From Dactylosporangium sp. AC04546 (GTDB lineage Bacteria; Actinomycetota; Actinomycetes; Mycobacteriales; Micromonosporaceae), in the NCBI RefSeq assembly GCF_022095675.1, contig NZ_JAHYSG010000093.1:1-48389 (forward strand): a stretch of DNA of 48,389 bases, read 5' to 3'. The position numbers were made by a program, and so were the translations under genes. Under the pieces are notes generated by a model. That model saw nothing but the letters and a program-made list of their open reading frames with translations. It ran no database searches and was not told the origin of the DNA. Numbering within the stretch: the first letter of the stretch is position 1; every line of letters begins with the position of its first letter. Positions 16,482-24,953 of this stretch are shown piece after piece.

Positions 16482-17570
16482 TCACTTCGGGGGAAGCCGG
16501 ATCGCCATCGTCGGGGCGTCAGCCATGACCGAGTTGGGGGCGCCGCCCCTGGCGACGTCGGCCGGCGGGCGGTCGGCGCGGCCGACCGTGACCTCGGGGT
16601 ACAGCTCGACCTCGTCCCACTCCCCCATCGCCTTGGGCTCGTGGCGGCTGAGCTCGATCTCCCGCGGCGCCATCGTGGGGGCCGTGCGGGCCAGCACCGC
16701 GGCGCCGTTGGTGCTGACGTCGGTCACCAGGACCATGCCGTCGCGCAGCTCCAGGCGGATGTGGTTGCGGCTGACCCGGCGGGCGCCCTCGTCGTCGAGC
16801 CACTTGCCGATCGTCACGCCCTCCTCGGGCGCGCGGCCGACGATGACCGGGCGGGCCGCGGTGACCACGAACCGGGTGCGCACGGTGCCGTCGATCCGCA
16901 CCACCATCGGCACCGCCGGCGGGCGGGCACCGGAGTCGATGAGCCGCTCGCCGTGCCGCGGGCAGATCGGCGCGCCGCTGGGCAGGGCCGGCGGCGCCTG
17001 GCCGGTGCCGGGGGCCGGGGGCCGGCCGAACACGGGGCAGTCGCCGGACGGGCACCGCCAGTAGCGGGCGAGCACCGGGTGCGGGCGGGGCGTCGACCCG
17101 GTCGTCGGCGCGAGCTTCAGCTCCATGCTGGTCGTGCCGGTCGTGATGTACACGGGGCCGGGGTGTCCCTGCAGCGGCGCCCGGCTGACGACCGGCAGGC
17201 CGGTGAGCGCGGCGACCTCCCGCACGCGGGCACCCGGCCGGGCGCCGGGCGGCAGCATCTCGATGAGGCCGTCGTCGGACCAGCGGCGCAGGACCATCCG
17301 CTCGTTGGAGGTGAAGTCGGTGTCGGACATCGCGCCGCGCTCGGCGACCGCGTAGAGCCCGACGCCGCCGTCCCCGAGCTGGCGGCTCAGCGCGTCGACG
17401 AAGAGCCCGAGGCGCAGCAGGGCGGCCGGCCGGCCACCGTCGAGGTCGACGCTGCGGGCCGCTTCGACCAGGTCGATGACGCCGCCCGCGACCAGCGGGT
17501 CGACGCTGAGTCGCCGCTCGATGGCGTCCAGTGCACGGCTGGTTTCGAATCGCACCCCGCTATCATGCAT
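16482..17570 (-). CDS. FHA-domain protein with N-terminal helical region and Cys-rich middle
   Basis: 362 residues. A helical N-terminal region (LDAIERRLSVDPLVAGGVIDLVEAA) is followed by a domain with VREVAALTGLPVVSRAPLQGHPGPVYI. A short cysteine cluster follows (RCPSGDCPVFG ... ICPRHGERL), which may bind zinc. Residues about 240-320 form an FHA phosphothreonine-binding domain (VIVGRAPEEG, RRVSRNHIRLEL, VTDVSTNGAAV). Such proteins read Ser/Thr-kinase signals. The start at ATG 17570 is the most plausible, with a weak ribosome site. A 234-base gap upstream separates it from the DUF2199 gene and shows no clear structure. Confidence 0.82.
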   Translation of the reverse strand: MHDSGVRFETSRALDAIERRLSVDPLVAGGVIDLVEAARSVDLDGGRPAALLRLGLFVDALSRQLGDGGVGLYAVAERGAMSDTDFTSNERMVLRRWSDDGLIEMLPPGARPGARVREVAALTGLPVVSRAPLQGHPGPVYITTGTTSMELKLAPTTGSTPRPHPVLARYWRCPSGDCPVFGRPPAPGTGQAPPALPSGAPICPRHGERLIDSGARPPAVPMVVRIDGTVRTRFVVTAARPVIVGRAPEEGVTIGKWLDDEGARRVSRNHIRLELRDGMVLVTDVSTNGAAVLARTAPTMAPREIELSRHEPKAMGEWDEVELYPEVTVGRADRPPADVARGGAPNSVMADAPTMAIRLPPK

Positions 17571-17804
17571 CAGCCGTTCGCCGAGGCCGGGGTGCGGCTC
17601 CGTACACGCCGGAGGTACACCTTCACAAAGCCGCCGCCGGCCACCTCTGCGGCCGACGGCGGGCCTTGCGCCGCGCTCCCGGTGCACCCTTGGGGGGAGA
17701 GGGTGGGGGAAGGCCGGGCGCGGTATCCATGTCGTGACTGGTAGTGATGACGGTAGATCACTCGCGAGCCGCACAACAGCGGTGAATGTCTGAATGAACG
17801 CGGC

Positions 17805-18305
17805 TCAGCCGCCGCAGACCTTCGCCACCTCGACGAGGCGGTGCGGCGCGATGCCGTCGCGCTGCTCGACGGCGAGCGGGTGGTCGGTCGGCTCCAGCTC
17901 AACGAACGGGCGGCGCCCCGGCTCCCGAGTATGCACCCGGGTCTTCAGCTGCAGGGTGTCGGGGTACCCCGGGATGTTGTTCGACAGCCAGCCGAAGTAC
18001 GGCTGCTCGGTGGCGCGCTCCGGGTCGTCCCACCGCTCGATGGCCCGCGCGAAGTTGGCCGGGCTGAGGCTGACCCAGACGTTGTAGGTGAGGTGGTCGG
18101 AGAACCCGTCGACCGGGATCTCGATCAGGCCGCGGATGAAGAAGTGCCGCTCCTCCAGCTCAGGAGCGTCGATGCAACAGAGCTCCTCCTCCAGGAACGA
18201 CTCGTCCCCGGCCTCCGGAGCTTCCCAGTAGTCGGGCGCGGAGAACGCCCACACGCTCGGCACGTCGCCGAGATCGGTGCCGCAACACGCACAGACGAAT
18301 GCCAC
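17805..18305 (-). CDS. DUF2199 domain protein
   Basis: 166 residues. It begins MAFVCACCGTDLGDVP and contains ELCCIDAPELEERHFFIRGLIEIPV, FSDHLTYNVWVSLSP and YFGWLSNNIPGYPDTLQLKTRV, the pattern of DUF2199. The N-terminal CXCC and the internal CC suggest a metal site. Function is unknown in the family. It lies 11 bases downstream of proC and is probably co-transcribed with it. Confidence 0.88.
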   Translation of the reverse strand: MAFVCACCGTDLGDVPSVWAFSAPDYWEAPEAGDESFLEEELCCIDAPELEERHFFIRGLIEIPVDGFSDHLTYNVWVSLSPANFARAIERWDDPERATEQPYFGWLSNNIPGYPDTLQLKTRVHTREPGRRPFVELEPTDHPLAVEQRDGIAPHRLVEVAKVCGG

Positions 18306-18316
18306 GGCCCCGGATA

Positions 18317-19120
18317 CTAGCCCTGCTGGGCGATCTCCCTCGCGCGGTCACGGGCCGCCTCGAGCGCGGCCAGGAAAGCGGCGCGGACGCCGTGGTTCTC
18401 CAGCTCGCGGATCGCGTTGATCGTCGTGCCGGCCGGCGAGGTCACCGCCTCGCGCAGCTTCACCGGGTGCTCGCCCGACTCGCGCAGCATGATGGCGGAG
18501 CCGATCGCCGACTGCACGATGAGGTCGTGGGCGACCTGGCGGGGCAGGCCGAGCAGGATGCCGGCGTCGGTCATCGCCTCGACGAGGAAGTAGAAGTAGG
18601 CCGGGCCGGACCCGGACAGCGCGGTGACCGCGTCCTGCTGCGACTCGGGGACGCGGATCGTCCGGCCGAGCGGGCGGAACATCTCCTCGGTCTGCGCGAG
18701 GTGCTCGGCGGTGGCGTGCGAGCCGGCCGAGATCGCCGTCATGGCCTCGTCGACGAGCGCGGGCGTGTTGGTCATGACCCGCACGACCGGGGTGCCCTCC
18801 GGCAGGTGCTTGGCGAAGAACTGCGTCGGCAGGCCGGCGCACAGGGAGACGACGAGCTTGCCCGCCGGTACCTTGGGCCCGATCTCGGCCAGCAGCGCGC
18901 CCGCGTCCTGCGGCTTGACCGCGACGGTGAGCACGTCGGCCTCGGTGAGCGCGGTCTCGTTGTCGACGACCCGGATCCCGTACCGCTCGGCCAGCTCACG
19001 GGCGCGCTCCGGGCGCCGCGCGGTGGCGATCAGCCGGTCCGCCGCCCACCCGGCCCGCAGCAGCCCGGACAGCAGCACCTCGCCGAGCTTGCCGGCCCCG
19101 AGCACCGCGATGACGTGCAC
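18317..19120 (-). CDS. proC: Pyrroline-5-carboxylate reductase
   Basis: 267 residues. It catalyses the last step of proline synthesis, reducing pyrroline-5-carboxylate with NAD(P)H. The N-terminal dinucleotide motif is VLGAGKLGEVLLSGLL, followed by TVAVKPQDAGALL, VVSLCAGLPTQFF and VRVMTNTPALVDE. The C-terminal P5CR dimerisation signature is ALSGSGPAYFYFLVEAMTDAG and SPAGTTINAIRELE. The GTG at 19120 has GAAGGAG 6 bases upstream. It lies downstream of pfkA, separated by a hairpin. Confidence 0.95.
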   Translation of the reverse strand: MHVIAVLGAGKLGEVLLSGLLRAGWAADRLIATARRPERARELAERYGIRVVDNETALTEADVLTVAVKPQDAGALLAEIGPKVPAGKLVVSLCAGLPTQFFAKHLPEGTPVVRVMTNTPALVDEAMTAISAGSHATAEHLAQTEEMFRPLGRTIRVPESQQDAVTALSGSGPAYFYFLVEAMTDAGILLGLPRQVAHDLIVQSAIGSAIMLRESGEHPVKLREAVTSPAGTTINAIRELENHGVRAAFLAALEAARDRAREIAQQG

Positions 19121-19147
19121 GTCGACTCCTTCAGATGAATACGGCAG

Positions 19148-19176
19148 CGCGGGCCGGGACGAGTGCCCGGCCCGCG
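19148..19176 (-). terminator. Terminator hairpin after pfkA
   Basis: Eleven-base perfect GC stem CGCGGGCCGGG (19148-19158) with its complement (19166-19176) and a 7-base loop, 12 bases past the pfkA stop and before proC. There is no U-tract, as is common in actinobacteria. Confidence 0.75.
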
Positions 19177-19187
19177 ACGGACGACGC

Positions 19188-20216
19188 TCAGGAGCCGAAG
19201 AAGACCTCGGCCTCGGTGTAGCGCTCGACCGGGACGGTCTTCAGCTCACGGGTGGCCTCGGCGAGCGGCACCCGGACGATGTCGGTGCTCTGCAGCGCCA
19301 CCATCTTGCCGAAGTCGCCCTCGTGGACCGCGTCGATCGCGTGCAGGCCGAAGCGGGTGGCCAGGACCCGGTCGAAGGCGGTCGGCGTGCCGCCGCGCTG
19401 GATGTGGCCCAGCACGACCGTGCGCGCCTCCTTGCCGGTCTTCGCCTCCAGCTGCTCGGCGAGCCACTGGCCGATGCCGCCGAGGCGGACGTGACCGAAG
19501 GCGTCGAGCTCCTGGTTGTGCAGCACCATCTGGCCGTCGAGCGGCTGGGCGCCCTCGGCGACGACGACGATCGGCGAGTACTGCGTCTGGAAGCGCTTCT
19601 CGACGTAGCCGGCGACCTGGTCGACGTCGAACTGCCGCTCCGGCAGGAGGATCACGTTGGCGCCACCGGCCAGGCCGGCGTGCAGGGCGATCCAGCCCGC
19701 GTGGCGGCCCATGACCTCGACGACCAGCGTGCGGTGGTGCGACTCGGCGGTGGTGTGCAGCCGGTCGATCGCCTCCATCGCGATGTTCACGGCGGTGTCG
19801 AAGCCGAACGTGTAGTCGGTCGCGCCGAGGTCGTTGTCGATCGTCTTCGGCACGCCGACGACGTTGACGCCCAGGTCGGTCAGCTTGGCCGCGACGCCCA
19901 GCGTGTCCTCGCCGCCGATCGCGACGAGCGCGTCGATGCCCAGGTCGGTCAGGTTGGACTTGATCTTCTCGACGCCGCCGTCGATCTTGAAGGGGTTGGT
20001 GCGGGACGAGCCCAGGATCGTGCCGCCCCGCGGCAGGATGCCGCGCACCTGGGCGATGCCCAGCTCGCGGGTGATGCCCTCGAGAGGACCACGCCAACCG
20101 TCACGGAAGCCCACGAACTCGTGGCCGTAGGTGGAGATCCCCTTGCGGACCACGGCACGGATGACCGCGTTGAGGCCGGGGCAGTCGCCGCCCCCGGTCA
20201 GTACGCCGATACGCAT
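19188..20216 (-). CDS. pfkA: 6-phosphofructokinase, predicted PPi-dependent
   Basis: 342 residues, PFK family: MRIGVLTGGGDCPGLNAVIR, catalytic PKTIDNDL, EVMGRHAGWIAL, and VLGHIQRGGTPTAFDR. The nucleotide-site residues read IGGEDTLGV with Asp104, and Lys124 in VPKTIDND. ATP-dependent enzymes of E. coli type have Gly104 and Gly124, while Asp104 with Lys124 is the signature of pyrophosphate-dependent enzymes such as that of Amycolatopsis methanolica. This predicts reversible, PPi-using phosphorylation of fructose-6-phosphate. It starts with ATG at 20216. Confidence 0.9.
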   Translation of the reverse strand: MRIGVLTGGGDCPGLNAVIRAVVRKGISTYGHEFVGFRDGWRGPLEGITRELGIAQVRGILPRGGTILGSSRTNPFKIDGGVEKIKSNLTDLGIDALVAIGGEDTLGVAAKLTDLGVNVVGVPKTIDNDLGATDYTFGFDTAVNIAMEAIDRLHTTAESHHRTLVVEVMGRHAGWIALHAGLAGGANVILLPERQFDVDQVAGYVEKRFQTQYSPIVVVAEGAQPLDGQMVLHNQELDAFGHVRLGGIGQWLAEQLEAKTGKEARTVVLGHIQRGGTPTAFDRVLATRFGLHAIDAVHEGDFGKMVALQSTDIVRVPLAEATRELKTVPVERYTEAEVFFGS

Positions 20217-20335
20217 GCTTGATCTTGCCTTCCTGGTTGCGCCCGGCCCGCGGTCGGGTGGGGCCGAGCCGGAGATACCCGCTCAATGGCGACGCTGCCG
20301 ATTCACAGCGCACTGTAGTCGCTTCGCCTGAACGC

Positions 20336-20974
20336 TCAGCAGTCATCCCCGCGGATTCCGAACATCTTCGCCGACTCGTGCTCCTGTGCCATCCGGCGCA
20401 GCGCGGCCAGCAGCGAGTCGCCCAGGATCGACCCGACGACCGCCGCGTGGAGCTTTCCCTCGGCGTCCGGGGCCCGCCCGACGAACTGGAGGTCGTGCAC
20501 GGCGATGCGCTCGGCGACGTCGGCGTACTGCTCCAGCAGGTCGGCCACGTCCGCCCCGACCTGCTCGAACGCGGCCAGGACCTCGGCCGCCGCCTGGCGC
20601 GCCTGGGCCTTCTGGCCGACCATCCAGCCCCGGCGCGCGGCGAGCTCGTCGATGCGCACGCGGGCCGCCTCGATGACGCCCGGCTCGTTCGTCGCGCGGG
20701 CGCTGACGATCGACGGGAGTGCCTCACCGAGCACGTTGTGGACATCCGGGTCCGGCTGGTCCAAGGCGAGCAGGAGATCACGGATCGTGGCGATCGGCAG
20801 CCGCCCGATGTCGAGCAGGACCCGCACGAGCCGGAGCCGCTGGACGTGACGGTCGTCATACCGGGCCTGGTTCGGGCTCGTCAGCTCGCCGGGCGGAAGA
20901 AGGCCCTCACGCAGGTAGTACTTGATCGTGGGGACCGGGACGCCGGTCTTCTGACTCAGTTCGGCGATGCGCAT
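20336..20974 (-). CDS. MerR-family transcriptional regulator
   Basis: 212 residues. The N-terminal MerR winged helix is MRIAELSQKTGVPVPTIKYYLREGLLPPGELTSPNQARY, followed by DRHVQRLRLVRVLLDIGRLPIATIRDLL and a long helical effector region with no metal-binding cysteines in the usual place. The ATG at 20974 has GGAAGGAG 6 bases upstream; a longer reading to 21016 is less likely. It is divergent from a two-gene membrane operon 79 bases away and probably controls it. Confidence 0.9.
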   Translation of the reverse strand: MRIAELSQKTGVPVPTIKYYLREGLLPPGELTSPNQARYDDRHVQRLRLVRVLLDIGRLPIATIRDLLLALDQPDPDVHNVLGEALPSIVSARATNEPGVIEAARVRIDELAARRGWMVGQKAQARQAAAEVLAAFEQVGADVADLLEQYADVAERIAVHDLQFVGRAPDAEGKLHAAVVGSILGDSLLAALRRMAQEHESAKMFGIRGDDC

Positions 20975-20990
20975 GGAACTCCTTCCGACC

Positions 20991-21039
20991 TTGACATGGA
21001 TAGTGTAGCTTCCCAATAGCGGACAGCACCGCTATCCAT
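20991..21039. promoter_or_regulatory. Divergent promoter/operator between MerR gene and membrane operon
   Basis: Contains TTGACA (20991-20996) as a + strand -35 candidate, with AATAGC about 18 bases downstream. An 8-base inverted repeat ATGGATAG/CTATCCAT (20996-21003, 21032-21039) brackets it, and a smaller AGCGG/CCGCT sits inside. MerR proteins bind dyads between widely spaced -35 and -10 elements, so this is a likely regulator site (inference). Confidence 0.5.
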
Positions 21040-21053
21040 TCGGGGAGGCTTCG

Positions 21054-21995
21054 ATGCGAGTCGCTCAGCTCCACCGCCCGTTGATCGTCGTCGCCGTACT
21101 GATGGCCGCGCTCGCCATCGGCACCGCGGCCGGCATCGCCCTCGACGACCGGACGCTCCTGGGCGTCCCGGTCTGGCTCAAGCCGTTCAAGTTCGCCGTC
21201 TCCATCGCGATCTACTCCGTCACCATCGCCTGGCTCGTCTCGCTCCTCGACCGGCGCCGGCGCCTCGGCTGGTGGATCGGCGCCGTCATCGCCGGCACGA
21301 TGCTCGTCGAGATGGTGATCATCGTGGGCCAGGCCGGCCGCGGCCACCAGAGTCACTTCAACAACCAGACACCGCTCGACGCCACGCTGTACAGCGTGAT
21401 GGGCGCGACGATCGCGATCGCCTGGCTGTCGACGGCGTTCCTGGCCGTCCTGCTGCTCATCGAGCGCCTGCCGGACCGGCCGGCCGCGCTCGCCGTGCGG
21501 TTCGGGCTGCTCGTCGGCCTGGCCGGGATGGGCGTCGGCTTCCTCATGACGATGCCGACGAAGGCCCAGCTCGACAGCGACTCGGACATCATCGGCGCGC
21601 ACGCGGTCGGCGTGGCGGACGGCGGGGCCGGGATCCCGCTGGTCAACTGGTCGACGACCGGCGGCGACCTGCGCGCCGGGCACTTCATCGGGATGCACGC
21701 GCTGCAGGCACTACCGCTGCTCGCGTTCGGCCTGGTGCTGCTGTCGCGGCGCTTCGCGCGGCTGCGCGCCGACCGGGTCCGAGCCCGCCTGATCACGGTG
21801 GCCGGCACGGCGTACGCCGGCCTGACCGTCCTCATCACCTGGCAGGCCCTGCGCGGGCAGTCGATCGCACACCCCGACGGCCTGACGCTGGGGGCGTTCG
21901 GCGTCCTGGTGGCGTTCGCGCTGCTCGGCACCCTGCGGGCGGTCCGGGCCCCGGCCGTCGTCGCCGACGACCGCGTGCCGGCCGGGGTGGCCTGA
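21054..21995 (+). CDS. Conserved polytopic membrane protein
   Basis: 313 residues with about eight hydrophobic segments. Between them are conserved polar motifs: VWLKPFKFAVSIAIYS, VGQAGRGHQSHFNNQTPLDATLYSVMGATI and GHFIGMHALQALPLL, whose histidines in the membrane region hint at a metal, haem or proton role. The function is unknown to me. The ATG at 21054 has GGGGAGG upstream. The stop overlaps the next start by one base (TGATG), forming an operon with the ABA4-like protein, probably under the divergent MerR regulator. Confidence 0.78.
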   Translation: MRVAQLHRPLIVVAVLMAALAIGTAAGIALDDRTLLGVPVWLKPFKFAVSIAIYSVTIAWLVSLLDRRRRLGWWIGAVIAGTMLVEMVIIVGQAGRGHQSHFNNQTPLDATLYSVMGATIAIAWLSTAFLAVLLLIERLPDRPAALAVRFGLLVGLAGMGVGFLMTMPTKAQLDSDSDIIGAHAVGVADGGAGIPLVNWSTTGGDLRAGHFIGMHALQALPLLAFGLVLLSRRFARLRADRVRARLITVAGTAYAGLTVLITWQALRGQSIAHPDGLTLGAFGVLVAFALLGTLRAVRAPAVVADDRVPAGVA

Positions 21996-22411
21996 TGGCA
22001 GACCTGCTCTTTCAGCTGGCGTTTCCGGCGGTCGTACCGTTCTGGGCGCTCATGATCGTCGCCCCGACCTGGCGGTGGTCGCAGCGGATCGCCGCCTCGC
22101 CGCTCATCACGATCCCGGCGCTGGTGGTGTGGGCCCTGGCGATCGGGCCGGCGTTCGGCGACTTCGCCCAGGAGATGCTGAACCCGGACCTGGCCGGCGT
22201 CCGCACGCTCTTCACGGACGACCGCGTGATCGCCGCGGTGTGGGCGCAGGTGCTGGCGTGGGACCTGCTGGTGGGCCGCTGGATGTACCTGGACAGCCGC
22301 GAGCGCCGCCTGCACCCGCTCCTGATGGCGCCGATCATGGTGCTGACGATCCTGCTGTCGCCGATCGGGCTCCCGTTGTACCTCGTGGTGCGGCTCACTC
22401 GGGCCGCATGA
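21995..22411 (+). CDS. ABA4-like (DUF4281) membrane protein
   Basis: 138 residues with about four membrane helices. The sequence FPAVVPFWALMIVAPTWRWSQRI ... WAQVLAWDLLVGRWMYLDSRERRLHPLLMAPIMVLTILLSPIGLPLYLVVR matches the ABA4-like family. The plant founder is needed for neoxanthin formation; the bacterial role is unknown. The start codon overlaps the previous stop. The 3' end overlaps the convergent RNase AS gene by 17 bases. Confidence 0.85.
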   Translation: MADLLFQLAFPAVVPFWALMIVAPTWRWSQRIAASPLITIPALVVWALAIGPAFGDFAQEMLNPDLAGVRTLFTDDRVIAAVWAQVLAWDLLVGRWMYLDSRERRLHPLLMAPIMVLTILLSPIGLPLYLVVRLTRAA

Positions 22412-22901
22412 CCCTCCAGCGGGCCAGGTTGTGCCGGGCGTCGACCAGGGCGTCGTGCCGCCCCTCGACGACCGGCAGGGCCGGCCGCCCGGCGTCGTCC
22501 CAGAGCTGCCGGAGATCCTTCGTGAACCGGGGGATCTCCCGCGGCAGGGCCGGCATCGACCCCCAGAGCTGCGCGAGGGCGACGTGGTCGTAGGCCGCGT
22601 ACCAGGCCCACAGCTCCAGCTCGCCGGCCTCGCCGCTGCGCAGCGGCTCGGTGAGGAACTCGAGCAGCTCCTCACGGATCCGGTCACGGGAGCGCCACAC
22701 CTTGTCGGCGGGCGAGGGAAGCTTGTCGAGCACGTGCTTGCGCACCCAGGCCCCGGCCCGCGACTCGTCGAACTGGGTGGACACGGCGTAGTACTCCCGA
22801 CCGCGCTCGTCGACGACCCCGATCGACACCAGGTCGATCAGCCGCCCGTCCTCGATGAACTCACAGTCGTAGAAGTACCGATACGCCGCCACCACACCCA
22901 T
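22395..22901 (-). CDS. Polyadenylate-specific 3'-exoribonuclease AS
   Basis: 168 residues. A compact DEDDh exonuclease with YFYDCEFIEDGRLIDLVSIGVV (first Asp/Glu), AWYAAYDHVALAQLWG (second Asp) and GRHDALVDARHNLARW (His and last Asp). This matches the actinobacterial RNase AS family (Mycobacterium Rv2179c type), which trims adenylate-rich 3' ends. It starts with ATG at 22901; GTG codons at 22895 and 22892 are equally near a ribosome-site-like AGGATGGG. Confidence 0.93.
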   Translation of the reverse strand: MGVVAAYRYFYDCEFIEDGRLIDLVSIGVVDERGREYYAVSTQFDESRAGAWVRKHVLDKLPSPADKVWRSRDRIREELLEFLTEPLRSGEAGELELWAWYAAYDHVALAQLWGSMPALPREIPRFTKDLRQLWDDAGRPALPVVEGRHDALVDARHNLARWRVMRPE

Positions 22902-22968
22902 CCTGCCCGGCCCTCGCTCCGAGATCCACCCGGGTCTCCCCCGGCGGCCCGGCGCGCGGGTCGGCGCG

Positions 22969-23841
22969 TCAGGCCACCGACGCGTACACCGCGGCCAGAC
23001 GGGTCAGCTCCGCGTGATCGCGCGGCGTGCCCCCGTCCCGGTGGATCGACGCCGCCACCGCCGACGCCCGCAGCGCCGCCCGCAGGGCCAGCAGCTCCGG
23101 GAGGATCGCCTCGCACTCGTCCCGCGGCACCGGCGACGCGTGCGCGTACCCGTCCACCAGGTCCCCGGCCTGGGACGGGCCGCCGGCGGACAGGACCGCC
23201 GCCGCGAGATCGTGCAGGAGCGGACCGATCGCGGCCGCCGTCCAGCCCACCAGGCCGACCTTCCCCGTCGAGGGGTCCAGTCGGAAGGCGGCGGCGGACG
23301 GCGAGCCGTGCAGGACGCCGTACGTCAACTGGTCGGTGACCATGATCCGCCGCACGGCCGCCGCCGACTCCCGCAGCGCCGGCCCCAGCCACGGCTCCAG
23401 GGCCAGGTGGTCGCTGCCGACCGGCAGCGAAGCGACGTCGAACCGGGCGAGCTGCGCAGGCATGTACTGGCGCAGCACCCGGTGCGCGGCGCCGAGCGTG
23501 TCGCCCCACCACTGCTGGTCGAGCGGGTCGTCGGCGCGCAGCGGCCGGCCGGGGACCCGCCGCAGGAGCGCCAGCACCCCGTCACCCGACGTGACCGACA
23601 GCGCCCCGTCGGCGGCGCGGACCGGGCGGCCGGCCCCGATGCCGGCGGTGTCGACCCGCTCGGCGACGCACAGGCCGGCCTCGAAAACGGCGCGTCGGCG
23701 GGCCGGGACCCATTCCGCGATGAATTCGTCACCGTCAATCAGGACTTCCCAGGCCGAATCACCCGACGCCACACACACGCCCGGATTGCACTGCCAACTT
23801 CTGCGCAGTGCCGTCTGTACCTGGCCGGGCGGGGGAGCCAC
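22969..23841 (-). CDS. Aminoglycoside-phosphotransferase-like protein, catalytically degenerate
   Basis: About 290 residues with APH/choline-kinase-like layout: an N-lobe (SGDSAWEVLIDGDEFIAEWVPARR), LLRRVPGRPLRADDPL, then the C-lobe. In active members the catalytic loop reads HGDLHPGN and the metal site is an Asp a few residues on. Here the loop reads LHGSPSAAAFRLD, and the following strand reads GLVGWTAAAIGPLLHDLAAA, so the catalytic Asp, the Asn and the metal Asp are all replaced. It is likely a pseudokinase or small-molecule binder. The start is uncertain; GTG at 23841 fits the family length, while a longer reading to 23949 is Ala/Arg-rich filler. Confidence 0.7.
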   Translation of the reverse strand: MAPPPGQVQTALRRSWQCNPGVCVASGDSAWEVLIDGDEFIAEWVPARRRAVFEAGLCVAERVDTAGIGAGRPVRAADGALSVTSGDGVLALLRRVPGRPLRADDPLDQQWWGDTLGAAHRVLRQYMPAQLARFDVASLPVGSDHLALEPWLGPALRESAAAVRRIMVTDQLTYGVLHGSPSAAAFRLDPSTGKVGLVGWTAAAIGPLLHDLAAAVLSAGGPSQAGDLVDGYAHASPVPRDECEAILPELLALRAALRASAVAASIHRDGGTPRDHAELTRLAAVYASVA

Positions 23842-24146
23842 ACAGCGGATTATCCGCCGGAGACGGCGCAGGAGGGCGAAAACCACAAAACCCGGCGGCC
23901 GGGCCGCGGGTGCTCGCACCACCCGCGGCCCGGCCGCACCCCTCTCCATGCCCCCCGCCCCCCAGCGGTTTGCGTGGTGGCACTAGCCTGCCTCCGTTGT
24001 CATGCGCGGGCTGTCGGTGAGCCGATGCGGGGGATGTACAGACTCCGACAGGCACGTCATGATCTGGTAGAAGTTCATTACCGTGCTTGTGATCACCAAG
24101 GAATGATCATGAGACCGATCAACGCTGAACCGGGAGGGGTTTGACC
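23842..24146. promoter_or_regulatory. Intergenic region upstream of the CRP-family gene
   Basis: About 305 bases with no convincing gene. Near the 3' end two copies of the palindrome TGATCA (24090-24095 and 24104-24109), embedded in TGTGATCACC, lie 8 bases apart. They lie 38-57 bases before the regulator's start and resemble half-sites of CRP/FNR operators, so they may be an autoregulatory site. Confidence 0.4.
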
Positions 24147-24839
24147 GTGGAGGGTCGGCTGCCAGATCCCGGCGACGCACTGACCGGCGTGGACATGTTC
24201 AGTGGTCTGGACCCCGATGTTCGGCAACGGGTCATCCAGGCGGCGGTGCCTCGGACATACCGCAAAGGCCAGCTGCTGTTCGTCGAAAACGATCCGGGCG
24301 AGTCACTCATCGTGCTCAAGCGCGGTGCCGTGATGGTGTTCCGGACCGCCCCGACCGGCGAACGCGCGGTCCTTTCCGTCGTGCGGCCGCCCGACACGCT
24401 GGGCGAGGTGTCCCTGCTCGACGGCGCGGCCCGGTCCGCCTCCGCCGAGGCGATCGAGGACTGCCAGGCGCTCGCGCTGTCCCGGCACGCCTTCATCGAG
24501 CTGGTCCACGCCAACCCGCGGATCCTCGACGCCGTCATGCGCTCGCTCGGCGGGCTGATCCGGCGCCTCACCGAGCAGAACGCCGACCACGTCTTCCTCG
24601 ACCTGCCGGGACGGGTCGCCAAGACGCTGGTCCGGCTGGCCGGCGAGACCAACGCACCGATGGTCACCATCGAGCTCAACCAGAGCCAGCTCGCCGAGAT
24701 GGCCGGCGGCTCGCGGCAGAGCGTCAACCAGGCGATCGGGTCGTTCGCCAGCCGCGGCTGGCTGCGCACCGAGGGCCGGCGGATCGTGGTCACCGACCTG
24801 AGCGCGCTGCGCCGCCGGGCGGGGATGACCGAGCGGTAA
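24147..24839 (+). CDS. CRP/FNR-family cyclic-nucleotide-binding transcriptional regulator
   Basis: 230 residues. The N-terminal cNMP-binding barrel is MFSGLDPDVRQRVIQ ... YRKGQLLFVENDPGESLIVLKRGAVMVF. Its phosphate-binding cassette LGEVSLLDGAARSASAEA keeps the Glu and Arg-Ser needed to hold cAMP. A dimerisation helix is followed by a winged helix (TIELNQSQLAEMAGGSRQSVNQAIGSFASRGWLRTEGRRIVVTD). The GTG at 24147 has GGGAGG about 8 bases upstream. The gene directly downstream encodes an adenylate cyclase, suggesting a local cAMP circuit. Confidence 0.92.
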   Translation: MEGRLPDPGDALTGVDMFSGLDPDVRQRVIQAAVPRTYRKGQLLFVENDPGESLIVLKRGAVMVFRTAPTGERAVLSVVRPPDTLGEVSLLDGAARSASAEAIEDCQALALSRHAFIELVHANPRILDAVMRSLGGLIRRLTEQNADHVFLDLPGRVAKTLVRLAGETNAPMVTIELNQSQLAEMAGGSRQSVNQAIGSFASRGWLRTEGRRIVVTDLSALRRRAGMTER

Positions 24840-24863
24840 CCCGTTCAGCCACGGACGGACAGA

Positions 24864-24896
24864 CGGACGGACGGGCCCGACCCGGCCGTCCGTCCG
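24864..24896 (+). terminator. Hairpin terminator after the CRP-family gene
   Basis: Eleven-base stem CGGACGGACGG (24864-24874) and CCGTCCGTCCG (24886-24896) with an 11-base loop, 24 bases after the stop. It is built on a tandem GGAC repeat and lacks a T-tract. Confidence 0.6.
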
Positions 24897-24953
24897 AAAA
24901 TTCCGCGTGCGCACCGAAAGCCCTCGATGAGGGACACCGACGATCCGCCGTCA

